Assembly (NCBI RefSeq): GCF_000235445.1 | Contig: NZ_JH378833.1 | Location: 4,435-68,434, forward strand | Direction: 5' to 3' | DNA from: Johnsonella ignava ATCC 51276 | GTDB taxonomy: Bacteria > Bacillota > Clostridia > Lachnospirales > Lachnospiraceae | DNA length: 64,000 nt | Part shown: positions 46,065 through 55,590 of the stretch, in pieces | Layout of the letters: every line of letters begins with the position of its first letter | Numbering within the stretch: the first letter of the stretch is position 1 | Notes under the pieces: model-generated | What the model saw: only the letters and a program-made list of their open reading frames with translations | What the model was told of the DNA's origin: nothing | Databases searched by the model: none | Position numbers and translations under genes: made by a program

Positions 46065-46427
46065 TACTATTATATTACCTCCTATTAACATGACATGTGT
46101 TTTTACGGCTTATTTTAATACCGGTTGAAATTAACTGACTGTAATATTAAGTGCTGTAAAATTATTTTAAAATTACCGGTCGGATATATATAGACTCATA
46201 TAAACATATACTGATATACATATATACAGCTGTCTTAATGACTCATCAACCTTGCAACTTAATAACTGATATCCTTAATATTTTCTTAAGAATATCATAA
46301 CTTTTTCGCACTGTCAACGGTGTTTTCAAAAATTCTAATAGTAAGAACTGCTTTTATGTTATACTGTCTATGAAATATATTTTAATAATATAAAACTATA
46401 AAATCTATTTAAGCGGATATTTAAAGT
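46065..46427. other. Intergenic region between the unknown pair and aroK
   Basis: About 360 bp of AT-rich DNA between divergent genes. It holds several short A/T palindromes (for example TTAATATTTTCTTAAGAAT around 46278) and a possible -10 TATACT near 46362 for aroK. No gene or RNA recognised. Confidence 0.5.
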
Positions 46428-46961
46428 ATGAATTACATTTATAACAAATCAATCATTTTATGCGGATTTATGGCATGCGGAAAAAGTACCGTCGGAAAAG
46501 AGCTTGCTTTACGGTTAGAGCTCCCCTATATTGATACTGATGAACTGATTGTATCAAAAAGCGGTATGAGCATACCTGATATTTTTGTACACGAAGGCGA
46601 AGCTGTATTTAGAGAATATGAAAAAAATACAGTACATTATATATCCTGCCTGCCGCCACATGTTATATCAAGCGGTGCAGGCATGCTTTGCACAAAAGAA
46701 AACGCCGTTCTTTTAAAAAATAATGCAATTATAATATACATATACAGAGATTTTCCGACTATATTCAATATAATATCAAATGATAAAAACAGACCTATGG
46801 CATATGGAAAAGATTATAATGAAATTAAAAAGCTCTATGATTTTAGAGCACAAAAATATATAGCACATTCAAATTTTATGGTTGAAAATTTAAATACCGT
46901 TAAAACCTGTACTGAAAGCATAGTATTAAAGCTTTTTAACTTCTATGGGAACACTGATTAA
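46428..46961 (+). CDS. aroK: Shikimate kinase-like protein
   Basis: 177 residues. P-loop kinase with CGFMACGKSTVGK, the shikimate-binding DTDELI and FREYEK, the lid Arg-Pro (KNRPMAYG) and FRAQKYIAHSNF. It phosphorylates shikimate in aromatic amino acid synthesis. Odd: the usual GGG shikimate-binding segment is SSGAG here, so the protein is divergent and could act on another substrate. No other shikimate gene is nearby. Only a weak ribosome binding site is visible. Confidence 0.78.
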   Translation: MNYIYNKSIILCGFMACGKSTVGKELALRLELPYIDTDELIVSKSGMSIPDIFVHEGEAVFREYEKNTVHYISCLPPHVISSGAGMLCTKENAVLLKNNAIIIYIYRDFPTIFNIISNDKNRPMAYGKDYNEIKKLYDFRAQKYIAHSNFMVENLNTVKTCTESIVLKLFNFYGNTD

Positions 46962-46972
46962 GTGCTCCCATA
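46944..46972. repeat. Hairpin over the aroK stop codon
   Basis: TATGGGA (46944-46950) pairs with TCCCATA (46966-46972), with extra CAC/GTG pairing inside. It spans the stop codon of aroK and faces the end of the DUF951 gene. No T run follows on either side, so termination is only possible. Confidence 0.5.
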
Positions 46973-46992
46973 GACAAAAACTAAAACCTACA

Positions 46993-47187
46993 TTATGATT
47001 TGCCGGGAATATCTTTACTGACTTTTTTTATACTCTTTTCAATATTTCTCCTTGCAATCATAAGCTGATGAGCACATCCAAGACATTTTATCCTCAGATC
47101 CTGCCCTACACGCAACACCTCCCAATCACTGCTTCCGCAGGGATGTTTTTTTTTCATTGTTATTATATCGCCTACATTTAATTGCAT
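46993..47187 (-). CDS. DUF951 family protein
   Basis: About 64 residues from MQLNVGDIITMKKKHPCGS, the usual start and length. Two Cys pairs in effect (HPCG and CLGC), consistent with a small zinc- or nucleic-acid-binding fold. Widespread in Firmicutes; function unknown. It begins just after the GNAT stop, with GAGGT upstream, so co-transcribed. Confidence 0.88.
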   Translation of the reverse strand: MQLNVGDIITMKKKHPCGSSDWEVLRVGQDLRIKCLGCAHQLMIARRNIEKSIKKVSKDIPGKS

Positions 47188-47191
47188 AACA

Positions 47192-48259
47192 TTATACAAC
47201 CTCATTAACATACATTTTTTTTAAACATTTTACCTTTTTGCAAAATTCATATTTATAATAATCGGCAGGCTTTTTATAGCCGAAAAGCCAGGCTGCCATC
47301 TCATCTATTGTAAATACAGGGCATTTTTCATTCCGGCTTATATCGCAGATTTTATTTTCTTTTCTTTTAATAAATGAACCTGACTTACTGATATTCCATA
47401 CAAAGCTTCCGTTGTTTTCACTTATAAGATCATCTTTAATACATATATCAACCTTTATACAGTCCTCAGAAACATTATCTTCAAGCGATATCTGTTTTAC
47501 AAATTCATCAAGTTTTATAATTCTTCCCATCATATAGGGTTTATCAGTATATAACAGTTCAGCACAATCACTGCTGCATAAAAACTCCCTGTCCTCTCGC
47601 TTTTGTATACCCCAGAAAATTCTGTATCCTGATAAAACCTTATCATCCGACATTAAAAGCTCAATCATGCCGTTCTCAGACTCAATCTCAATAATAAGTC
47701 TTTTAATATATTCCTCATCTCTTATACAGTAGATATCGCTTATCTGTGAAAGCCTCTTATTCATAAAATCTGCCAGTTCAGCCAAACAGCTGTTATTATA
47801 AGGCTTCACTGAAAGGCGTATATCCTTTTTTAAACTTGTGCCTATATATTTTGAAATAAAAGTAAAACCAAAAGGTTCATAATAAGCCGGATTTGCCGGA
47901 AGCAAAAATGTAAACGGCATATTTTCTTTATAGAGCAGCTTAAAAGCATACTTAAGCAGTCCCCTCATAAGCCCCTGCCTGCGGTATTTAAGTGCGGTTG
48001 CCACCGCAACTATATATGCGGCTTCAAATTCCGTATCTCCAAATTTTATCCTGTAAGGATTTAAGTGAAGCATAGCTTTTATCTCAGGTATTGTACTGCC
48101 TTGTGCATCATTTTCTCTTTCAATATCTGCGACTATCTTATTATATTTTATCTTTTCCGTATAGTAGTAATCTATAAATCGCTCTGAATCCTCAGGAAAT
48201 GCCTCCTCATAAAGTTTCCTGCTGTGTATTTTTTCATCATAATTTAAAAGCTTCAACAT
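47192..48259 (-). CDS. GNAT family N-acetyltransferase (Eis-like)
   Basis: About 355 residues. An N-terminal GNAT domain with AAYIVAVATALKYRRQGLMRGLL (acetyl-CoA loop RRQG) and PANPAYYEPFGF. A second region without clear motif follows, as in Eis-like two-domain acetyltransferases. Substrate unknown. ATG at 48259 follows AGAGGA; a TTG two codons upstream is less likely. Confidence 0.82.
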   Translation of the reverse strand: MLKLLNYDEKIHSRKLYEEAFPEDSERFIDYYYTEKIKYNKIVADIERENDAQGSTIPEIKAMLHLNPYRIKFGDTEFEAAYIVAVATALKYRRQGLMRGLLKYAFKLLYKENMPFTFLLPANPAYYEPFGFTFISKYIGTSLKKDIRLSVKPYNNSCLAELADFMNKRLSQISDIYCIRDEEYIKRLIIEIESENGMIELLMSDDKVLSGYRIFWGIQKREDREFLCSSDCAELLYTDKPYMMGRIIKLDEFVKQISLEDNVSEDCIKVDICIKDDLISENNGSFVWNISKSGSFIKRKENKICDISRNEKCPVFTIDEMAAWLFGYKKPADYYKYEFCKKVKCLKKMYVNEVV

Positions 48260-48408
48260 AAGCAATTCCTCTTAAATGGTACAATAATGGTACAATAAGC
48301 ATTTAAATAAACTATAAGCTTTATTCTTACCGATTATAATTTACCTTAAACTTTATTTTAAAGGCATTTATAATCCCCATATATCTATTATAATGATTTA
48401 TGATTTAA

Positions 48409-48457
48409 GGTTTAATATTGATGGTTTAAAGTTTAAGGTTTAAAGTTTAAGATTTAA
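48409..48457. repeat. TTTAA-rich short tandem repeats
   Basis: Two exact 14-bp copies of GGTTTAAAGTTTAA (48423-48436, 48437-48450), flanked by decayed copies, just downstream of the DUF2156 stop on the minus strand. Confidence 0.75.
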
Positions 48458-48459
48458 TA

Positions 48460-49479
48460 TCAAAAATCAAGCTGTTCAACATAATACTTCCTTGCATAAT
48501 CTATGGGATAATAGCTTTCTTTAGCTCTCCTTAAACCTTCTATCCCAAGATCATCCTCCCTGTTTATTATCCCGGCATAGGGAAATTCATTTACAAGAAA
48601 TTCTTTATTTATAAACTGATAAAGTCCCGGTATATCGGCATTAGCTTTTTCTATATGTATTACCGCCATATCCTCAAGCTGATTATAGCTGCCTATAGTA
48701 AAGGCTTCCAGCCTGCCGTCAACATATACACCTCCCAGCTTTATATCAAGCTCCTGGCAGTGCTTTATAACTTCATGTACACCCTGAACCTCGGGATCAA
48801 GATGTTCCTCAACATCATCACCCTTATGTTCTCTCCATTTTGCAAGAAATTCAAACACATCATCCCTTGCACAGCATTTCAGCCTCTTATACTCATATCT
48901 GCCTGCATAATCCTTTATAAACCTGTTGTAATGATTTTTCTTTTTATGGAGTTTCTTACCTGAAAGGCTCCTAAGTGCATCCCCGTCATACAGGTAATCT
49001 TTTAAATCAACCTCCTCCTTTACAAGAAAACTTTCCTGAGGCAGATTCAGGCTTTCTATTGCAGCTTCATCAGCAAGTCTTATAACAAGCTTTCTGTTTA
49101 ACTCTTTATTAAAATATCTTACCGTTTCATCAAAGCAATACTGCAAATTCTCCTGGCTGCACATAGGCATGGCTGAATAAATCTCACCTTCAGACTCCAT
49201 AAGCCATAACATCCCCGCCTCTTTACCGTCTTTAAATGCGATTGCCGCCTTTACATTATAATAGTCCTTCCATAAAAAGCTTTCCAGACTAACACTATCA
49301 CAGGTTTTATTATGCCTAAGCCCGTAAAATTTATCATAATAGTGAAATTTTTCAGCTTTAATGGGTTTAAATATAAGTTTTCCACTGCCATCTTTTATAT
49401 TGTCTTCATGATCATAAATCTCAACATTTTTATCCATATTCCTTTTTAAGATATTTTTTAAATATCTCATCTCCGTCAT
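48460..49479 (-). CDS. DUF2156 (phosphatidylglycerol lysyltransferase-like) protein
   Basis: 339 residues. Two GNAT-like halves as in the C-terminal domain of MprF. Recognised by KLHKKKNHYNRFIKDY, the FLAKWREHKG helix, GGVYVDGRLEAFTIGSY and the end REDDLGIEGLRRAKESYYP. There is no membrane domain, so it is a cytosolic relative. These proteins may use aminoacyl-tRNA as a donor, but the acceptor is not known. Confidence 0.85.
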   Translation of the reverse strand: MTEMRYLKNILKRNMDKNVEIYDHEDNIKDGSGKLIFKPIKAEKFHYYDKFYGLRHNKTCDSVSLESFLWKDYYNVKAAIAFKDGKEAGMLWLMESEGEIYSAMPMCSQENLQYCFDETVRYFNKELNRKLVIRLADEAAIESLNLPQESFLVKEEVDLKDYLYDGDALRSLSGKKLHKKKNHYNRFIKDYAGRYEYKRLKCCARDDVFEFLAKWREHKGDDVEEHLDPEVQGVHEVIKHCQELDIKLGGVYVDGRLEAFTIGSYNQLEDMAVIHIEKANADIPGLYQFINKEFLVNEFPYAGIINREDDLGIEGLRRAKESYYPIDYARKYYVEQLDF

Positions 49480-49823
49480 ATATATTCTGATTTTATAGTT
49501 TTAGTCTTATAATGCAAGGAAACTGTAATTAAATGTTCCCCTGCTGAAATCGCAGGCATTTTGTCATTGCTATGTGATTTTTAAGCCTATCTATGCGATT
49601 TTTGGCATATCATCTATTCAAAATTCTCTAAAAAAATAATACTCAAATCAGTATTGCATTATAAAATCTTTGTCTTACACAGAACCATTATAACACATAT
49701 GCAGTTTAAATGTAAGCAATAAATTTGCAACCAATAGATTTTTTACAATTGATAGATTTATTGCATTCTAATCATATATCTATAAAATAACAATACAATA
49801 GGTATTAATATAGAGATGGCTTT
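49480..49823. other. Intergenic region with inverted repeat
   Basis: 344 bp, no gene. GCAATAAAT (49716-49724) pairs with ATTTATTGC (49756-49764), downstream of the PNPOx-like gene and perhaps its terminator. Two similar blocks (TGCTATGTGATTTTTAAGCC and TATGCGATTTTTGGC) lie near 49570-49610. Nothing else recognised. Confidence 0.45.
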
Positions 49824-50297
49824 TTATTCCTCTACAGGATTTAATTTTCCTGTGATTTTATCCAACATGATACGATATATTTTCACATTGATAATTTCTC
49901 CGCATCGCTCAAGTTGATAATCTCCATATTCATAATGTTCTAATATAAGTCTTAACCCCTTTATGATTTCTTCCTTGTTATAAACCTCTTCACATTTCCC
50001 GAACCCGATTATACTCTCATATCGTGCCGTTATACCATGACTTGTTTTCTGAACTTTAAAAAAATTATCAGCTTCTACACAGACATTCGGATTTCTTGCA
50101 AGCAATTCGATTTTCATACCCTGTGTTGCAGAATGAAAATATACAACCGGTTTTTGATCAATGATTTCAAAGCCGAAGGAAACCGGTACAATATATGGAA
50201 ATTCATCATCATACATACCTATGCGAATAGTATTGCTCCTTTTCAATATACTCAATATTTCTGTATTATCAATAACTTCTCTGTCTTTTCTGCGCAT
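49824..50297 (-). CDS. Pyridoxamine 5'-phosphate oxidase-like flavoprotein (NimA-type)
   Basis: 157 residues. Split-barrel flavin-binding fold: MRRKDREVIDNTEILSILKR start, IGMYDDEFPYIVPVSFGFE, VVYFHSATQGMKIELLARN and the Ile-Gly-Phe-Gly strand. Family members bind FMN or haem and some reduce nitroimidazoles; the substrate here is unknown. Apparently a single-gene unit. Confidence 0.87.
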   Translation of the reverse strand: MRRKDREVIDNTEILSILKRSNTIRIGMYDDEFPYIVPVSFGFEIIDQKPVVYFHSATQGMKIELLARNPNVCVEADNFFKVQKTSHGITARYESIIGFGKCEEVYNKEEIIKGLRLILEHYEYGDYQLERCGEIINVKIYRIMLDKITGKLNPVEE

Positions 50298-50797
50298 TTT
50301 AATTTACCTCTCTAAATTAAGCCGGTTTTTACCGTTTTAAGATAAACGGTCAGTTGCAGTATATCACTGTTTACTGCTTTTGACCAGTTTAAGCTGCTAT
50401 CCTTTTAAACCTCCGTTCATTTAAAGTCATTATCCTCTTAAAATTTTATATATAAACTATAATTAATTTATATTTCATTGCTATTATCCCAATGAATTGT
50501 ATAAAATCATTTTAGGTGTTTTGGTTGTATTTTATATATTTTGGGAAATATCCATATCTTATTTTACATACTATCTACAATAAGACTTTATCTGAAAATG
50601 CTCTTTTACAAAGTCTATATCTATAAAAACATTTACATTTGTATGCATGTTATGTATAATGACACAAATATTGTTTTTGCTTTGCGGACATTCATGCTGC
50701 CCTTAAAACTTTCCATATGTCCTAAAGCTCTTAAAATAATATAATTAATATTTTGTAGGTATTAAAGCACTTAAAATTAAAATTTGAAGGAGATTAA
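50298..50797. other. Intergenic region upstream of the second surface protein
   Basis: 500 bp, no gene supported. Contains the promoter at 50632-50660, an unusually long leader of about 130 nt after it, and near 50330-50400 GC-richer DNA with short imperfect repeats (TTTACTGCTTTTGACC, AAACGGTCAG). No known riboswitch recognised. Confidence 0.5.
50632..50660 (+). promoter_or_regulatory. Promoter of the second surface protein gene
   Basis: -35 TTTACA (50632-50637), 17-bp spacer, -10 TATAAT (50655-50660). Predicted start near 50667, leaving a leader of about 130 nt. Confidence 0.6.
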
Positions 50798-52876
50798 ATG
50801 AATTTAAGTAAAAGAAGTACAAACACCTTAAGCATGGTTTTGGCATCATGTATGATTCTTACGGTACCTTCGATCAATACATATGCACAGACAAATAATT
50901 CAGGCTATAATTTCGATTTTGATGAATCCGAAGATAGCGAACTATTATATAACTATAATGAAGATGCTGCAATTACCGCTACAAACAGTAGTGCACTTCT
51001 TCCAAGAAATGTATCGGGCATAGAGCATATTGAAATCACGCATACAACAGATAAAAATGATTTACAAACACGTATACAAAATGCTCTTAATGCAGGCAAG
51101 GATGTTTCCGTTTCCGGAAAAAATTACGATGAACATGGAACAGTTAATAACAACTTACATACAATATCAATTTCAGTGCCGGCAGGCAGAAAAGTTACAT
51201 GGGACGCATCCATATCAAGCAATCACAGCGATCTTGACGACTATCTTTTGCGTATATCAGGTCCCGGCAAATTTGAATTTAAAGGCGGAACCCTGAAAAT
51301 CTCCGCAAATAACAGTCCCGCCTCTGTAATCACCCTCTCGGACAATGCAGATTTACATATAAGCGGGGGAATTTTGCGCACGGAATCCAATGCCGAAGTA
51401 TCTCTTATACTTGCCCAAAATACAAGCAAGATACATATGACAAATGGTCAAATATTAGCTTATAAAAAGAAAAAAACTGCTATCAGTTCCGATGGTGAGG
51501 TTATAATTGACGGCGGTGAGATAGTAACGGGAGCAGATCCTGATAATCCTGCAAACAGCGGCATCGCAGTAAGTTTATATACAAATAACGGTAACTTAAA
51601 ATTTAATTCCGGTCTGATTTTAGGATATGGAGCCGAAAGTGCAGATGATCTTATAAAAACACAAAACGGAGCAAATAAATCCTTAAACGGAGGTGTGGTT
51701 ATAGCATATAAAAAATATACTAATCCAAGAACCACCTACTTAAAAGGCTCAAAGATCAACCTTTCAGTACTGCCCCAGACGGCTGAAGCTTATTGGGACA
51801 AGGAAGGCGATGATTCAGTGGTAAGGTTTAAAAACGGCTCATATACAGGTTCTCGCCCGCTTTTAAATCATGAGGAAAACAGTAATACTATAAATGAAAT
51901 CAGCTATGAACCTCTCGGAAGTATAGTTTATGATGCAAATCCGCATACTATGACACAGATACCTAAAATAATACCTGAAAATGCAGGTAACGGAACTATA
52001 GAAGTAAAATACAAAAACAGCGGCAACATGTTTATCACAGCTCCGGTAAATGCAGGTAAATATACAGTATATGCTTGTGTAAGAGGCAGCAGCATATATG
52101 CAGATGAGGACATTAAACTAGATGAATTTGAGATTAAAAGACGCCCTGTTAAACTTGTGATTGATGATAAAACCATAAATGCAGGCAATCCGCTTCCCAC
52201 CTTTACATATAATGTAGAGGGGCTTGCCGGAACACACAGTGCATCAGATGCATTTGAAAACCTTCCGCAGCTTACTGCAAATACTGACGGAAAAGCTGCC
52301 GGAACATTTGATATAAATATATCATCAGCCTTAAATTATAAAGAAAATTATACGGCAAACAGTATGCAGGCGGTTAAGAAAGGAAAATTAACCGTAAAAA
52401 ATGCTGACGGCTCAAACCCACCCCCTTCTCAAAAGCCCGGCACCCCGCAGACACCGGAAACTCCTCAAAAACCCGGCAATAATTCACGTTCTGGAGGATC
52501 CGGCACAGGTCGTTCAGGTGGAGGTCGTTCCGGCACAGGTCGCAGCAGTTCAGGCGGTTCTTCATCATCAGGAAGCAGGTCAACAGCTGTAAATAAGAAT
52601 ACCGGCACTTGGGTACAGGATGCAAAAGGCTGGTGGTACAAAAATCCCGACGGCACATGGCCGGCAGGAAAATGGCTTTATATAAGCTATAATGGAAAAA
52701 AAGACTGGTATTATTTCAATACACAGGGTTATATGACAACCGGATGGCAGCTTATAAACAATAAATGGTATTATTTTTATGAAAATACACAGAATAGCCT
52801 TGTAAAAGGTTCTCTTGCAGTAAATACCGTTATAGGTACATACCGTGTAGACGGAAACGGTGAATGGATAAAGTAA
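50798..52876 (+). CDS. Secreted protein with beta-repeat region, MBG-like domains and choline-binding-type C-terminus
   Basis: 692 residues. Signal peptide 1-31 (cut near TYAQ). Residues about 65-340 show the regular short strands of a right-handed beta helix (ISGPGKFEFKGGTLKIS, LHISGGILRTES, VIIDGGEIVTG). Next come two MBG-like beta domains (about 365-540, VYDANPHTM, VNAGKYTVYA). A Pro/Gln/Thr linker and Gly/Ser/Arg-rich stretch (about 545-600) lead to aromatic cell-wall-binding repeats (about 602-692, GWWYKNPDGTW, NNKWYYF). The C-terminal end GEWIK is the same as in the 39088 protein. GGAG precedes the ATG. Probable adhesin or wall-associated protein; activity unknown. Confidence 0.83.
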   Translation: MNLSKRSTNTLSMVLASCMILTVPSINTYAQTNNSGYNFDFDESEDSELLYNYNEDAAITATNSSALLPRNVSGIEHIEITHTTDKNDLQTRIQNALNAGKDVSVSGKNYDEHGTVNNNLHTISISVPAGRKVTWDASISSNHSDLDDYLLRISGPGKFEFKGGTLKISANNSPASVITLSDNADLHISGGILRTESNAEVSLILAQNTSKIHMTNGQILAYKKKKTAISSDGEVIIDGGEIVTGADPDNPANSGIAVSLYTNNGNLKFNSGLILGYGAESADDLIKTQNGANKSLNGGVVIAYKKYTNPRTTYLKGSKINLSVLPQTAEAYWDKEGDDSVVRFKNGSYTGSRPLLNHEENSNTINEISYEPLGSIVYDANPHTMTQIPKIIPENAGNGTIEVKYKNSGNMFITAPVNAGKYTVYACVRGSSIYADEDIKLDEFEIKRRPVKLVIDDKTINAGNPLPTFTYNVEGLAGTHSASDAFENLPQLTANTDGKAAGTFDINISSALNYKENYTANSMQAVKKGKLTVKNADGSNPPPSQKPGTPQTPETPQKPGNNSRSGGSGTGRSGGGRSGTGRSSSGGSSSSGSRSTAVNKNTGTWVQDAKGWWYKNPDGTWPAGKWLYISYNGKKDWYYFNTQGYMTTGWQLINNKWYYFYENTQNSLVKGSLAVNTVIGTYRVDGNGEWIK

Positions 52877-52988
52877 CATCTAACCCAAAGGAAACAATGA
52901 CTTTAAGCATTTTTTATGATTTAATTATTTCCTAAAAAACTGTCAGCAGTTCCGTCTTAAACTGTAAATAAACTATCATTTTTAGTGC

Positions 52989-53015
52989 AAGACCACCCGT
53001 TTATCGGGTGGTCTT
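52989..53015. terminator. Hairpin between convergent genes
   Basis: AAGACCACCCG and CGGGTGGTCTT, 11-bp perfect stem with a 5-nt loop. Very stable but lacking a clean T run on either side. Probably ends both the surface protein gene and the P-ATPase gene. Confidence 0.7.
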
Positions 53016-53133
53016 ACACTGCTTATATAGTTCCTGAGTTTTTACATTTTCTTCTCCTGAGGTCCAATACAATTTTAAAAGCTCATAATTTACCTTTAAC
53101 ACGCTTTAAACCTAAAGCTTCCTACTTTTTCCT

Positions 53134-55074
53134 TTAATCCTGACAATAACTTTTTATATTCAGATTTCGCATAGAGTTGAATATTGCCAGTACAGTTACA
53201 CCCACATCGGCAAATACCGCCCACCACATATTCGCTATTCCAAATACTGCCAGTATCAAGACCAGTATCTTTATACCAAGTGCCATAACTATATTTTGAT
53301 TTGCTATTTTAATAGTTCTTCTGGCAAGTCTTATGCCTACGGCAAGCTTCGACGGTTCATCTGTCATTATAACTATATCTGCCGCTTCTATGGCGGCATC
53401 TGAACCGAGCCCTCCCATAGCGATACCTATATCGGCTCTTGCAAGTACGGGTGCATCATTTATTCCGTCGCCTACAAACACCAGATTCTTATCTTTTTGC
53501 TTTTTCTCTAAAAGCTCTTCAAGCCTGTCAAGCTTATCCCCCGGCAAAAGCCCGGCATGTACCTCATCAATTCCGATTTCCTCTCCCACACTTTTGGCAG
53601 TATTTATACCGTCTCCGGTAAGCATCACTGTATGTTTTATGCCAAGCTTTTTAAGTTCTGAAACTGCATACGGCGAATCCTTTTTTATTCTGTCCGAAAT
53701 TACAATGCAGCCCCCATATTGCCCGTCAACTGCGACATATACGGTTCCGGGCTGTGTATCAGGTTCTTTTTCAAATATGGAATATTTTTTCATAAGACCT
53801 GCATTTCCTACAAGTACATTTTTTTTATCAAGCTTTACATTTAAACCTCTTCCGGAAATTTCCTTTATATCTGAAAGTCTTGTTTCATCAATAGACTCAT
53901 CAAGTCCGTTTTCATGTCTGTATCTGATATATGCTTTTTTAATAGACAGTGCTATGGGATGTGATGAATAGTATTCCGCATAGGCGGCAGTTTCCAGCAA
54001 TCCTTTTTCATCAAGTATACCGGACTTTTCATCAGGTATAATCTCTGTAACCTCAAATACACCCTCAGTTAATGTGCCTGTTTTATCAAATACCGCAATT
54101 TCAGTTTTTGCAAGTGCCTCAAGATAATTGCTTCCCTTTACTAATACTCCAAGCCTTGATGATGCCCCTACTCCGCCAAAAAAGCTTAAAGGTATTGATA
54201 TAACAAGTGCACATGGACATGACACAACTAAAAAAGTAAGCGCCCTTGAAAGCCACAAAAGGAAATTATGTCCGGGATCAAATAAAGGAAATAAAATTGC
54301 TATTATAAGTGCGGCACCTACTACAAGCGGAGTATAAACAACTGCAAATTTTGTGATAAAATTCTCAGAAGCCGATTTTTTTGATGCCGCATTTTCAACC
54401 ATGTCAAGTATCCTGCTGGCAGTAGAGTCTGAAAACTCTTTTGTAACCTCTATATCTATAACTCCGTCTGTGTTTATACTGCCGCTAAGCACATTATCGC
54501 CGCTTGAAGCCCGTCTCAATACCGGTTCACCTGTAAGTGCCGAGGTATCGAGCATGGATTCTCCCTTTATCACCTGCCCGTCAAGCGGTATCCTCTCGCC
54601 GGGCTTTACAACTATAATATCACCTATATTTACATCATAAGGATCAACCGTCCTTACGCTGCCGTCATCAGATTTAAGGTTGGCACTGTCCGGTCTTATA
54701 TCCATAAGTTCATTTATAGCTTTTCTTGATTTATTTACAGCCATACTTTGAAAAAATTCTCCGACCGTATAAAAAAGCATTACTGCCACACCCTCTGCAA
54801 ATTCTCTTAAACCGAATGCACCTATTGTGGCAACTCCCATAAGGAAATTTTCGTCAAATACACGTCCTTTCCTTATATTGTAAAACGCTTTTTTAAGGAC
54901 TGGAAAACCTACTACAATATATGAAGCCGCAAACAATGCCATATAAAAGCCTGTTAAAATATGCAGTTCGCCGTCTTTATATATATACGACATTTTTTTC
55001 ATAATCAGTGCCGCTATAAATAAAACGGCAGAAATGATTATATTTCCAAGCATTTTTTTCTGATTTTCATTCAT
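53134..55074 (-). CDS. Heavy-metal translocating P1B-type ATPase (Zn/Cd/Pb-like)
   Basis: 646 residues. P1B ATPase with the membrane metal site SCPCALVIS (about 283), phosphorylation motif DKTGTLTEG (about 328), HP motif (SSHPIALS), GDGINDAPVL, and FADVGVTVLA in the last membrane segment. The Asp of ADVG is typical of Zn/Cd/Pb exporters (CadA/ZntA type). There is no N-terminal metal-binding domain; one is encoded as a separate protein just upstream. Efflux of divalent soft metals is the likely role, with the ArsR gene as its regulator. Confidence 0.93.
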   Translation of the reverse strand: MNENQKKMLGNIIISAVLFIAALIMKKMSYIYKDGELHILTGFYMALFAASYIVVGFPVLKKAFYNIRKGRVFDENFLMGVATIGAFGLREFAEGVAVMLFYTVGEFFQSMAVNKSRKAINELMDIRPDSANLKSDDGSVRTVDPYDVNIGDIIVVKPGERIPLDGQVIKGESMLDTSALTGEPVLRRASSGDNVLSGSINTDGVIDIEVTKEFSDSTASRILDMVENAASKKSASENFITKFAVVYTPLVVGAALIIAILFPLFDPGHNFLLWLSRALTFLVVSCPCALVISIPLSFFGGVGASSRLGVLVKGSNYLEALAKTEIAVFDKTGTLTEGVFEVTEIIPDEKSGILDEKGLLETAAYAEYYSSHPIALSIKKAYIRYRHENGLDESIDETRLSDIKEISGRGLNVKLDKKNVLVGNAGLMKKYSIFEKEPDTQPGTVYVAVDGQYGGCIVISDRIKKDSPYAVSELKKLGIKHTVMLTGDGINTAKSVGEEIGIDEVHAGLLPGDKLDRLEELLEKKQKDKNLVFVGDGINDAPVLARADIGIAMGGLGSDAAIEAADIVIMTDEPSKLAVGIRLARRTIKIANQNIVMALGIKILVLILAVFGIANMWWAVFADVGVTVLAIFNSMRNLNIKSYCQD

Positions 55075-55183
55075 ATTCTTTCACCTGCAAATATCCCGAC
55101 ATTGTAAATCTTATGAAAATTTTTATACTATAACTGTTCAGGCATAATTATTCAGATACAGCTGCCGTGTCATAAAGGACAAT

Positions 55184-55405
55184 TTATGCCCTTTTAACTT
55201 TTATCTCCGGATGTTCCGCATTTATAAGCTTAACAACCTTTTCCAGTACATCTTCCATGTCTTTATCAAGGGCTTCTACGCTGCATTTTAAGGTTATAAA
55301 GTTTATACCTGCATTTACAACTCCGTCCAATGCCTTTATCCTGTTTTCAAGCTTTGCCGCACAATCAGCACAATCAAGTCCTTCAAGTTTCAACATTCTC
55401 TTCAT
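55184..55405 (-). CDS. Stand-alone heavy-metal-associated (HMA) domain protein
   Basis: 73 residues. Ferredoxin-like HMA domain with the metal-binding GLDCADCAAKLE (CxxC). It is the domain normally fused to the N-terminus of the P-ATPase, encoded separately and 109 bp upstream. It may deliver or sense metal. AGGAGG precedes the ATG. Confidence 0.9.
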   Translation of the reverse strand: MKRMLKLEGLDCADCAAKLENRIKALDGVVNAGINFITLKCSVEALDKDMEDVLEKVVKLINAEHPEIKVKRA

Positions 55406-55590
55406 TTTATAGATCCTCCTTAGTATTTTATAATTTTATATATTTTTAAATTTTTTATATCAGCCCTCAGACTTCTTTTTTCCGTTTTAATATTTCGGCA
55501 CCAACATATATAAAATTTTTATATTTATTAAAGTGCCTTATATTTAAAGTATTTTTGAAAATTTTGTAATGTCGGCGTTTCTCTTAAGTA

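Noticed and set aside
53333..53971. 212-codon plus-strand frame opposite the P-ATPase
   Set aside because: Ser/Pro-rich antisense translation of a clearly coding gene.
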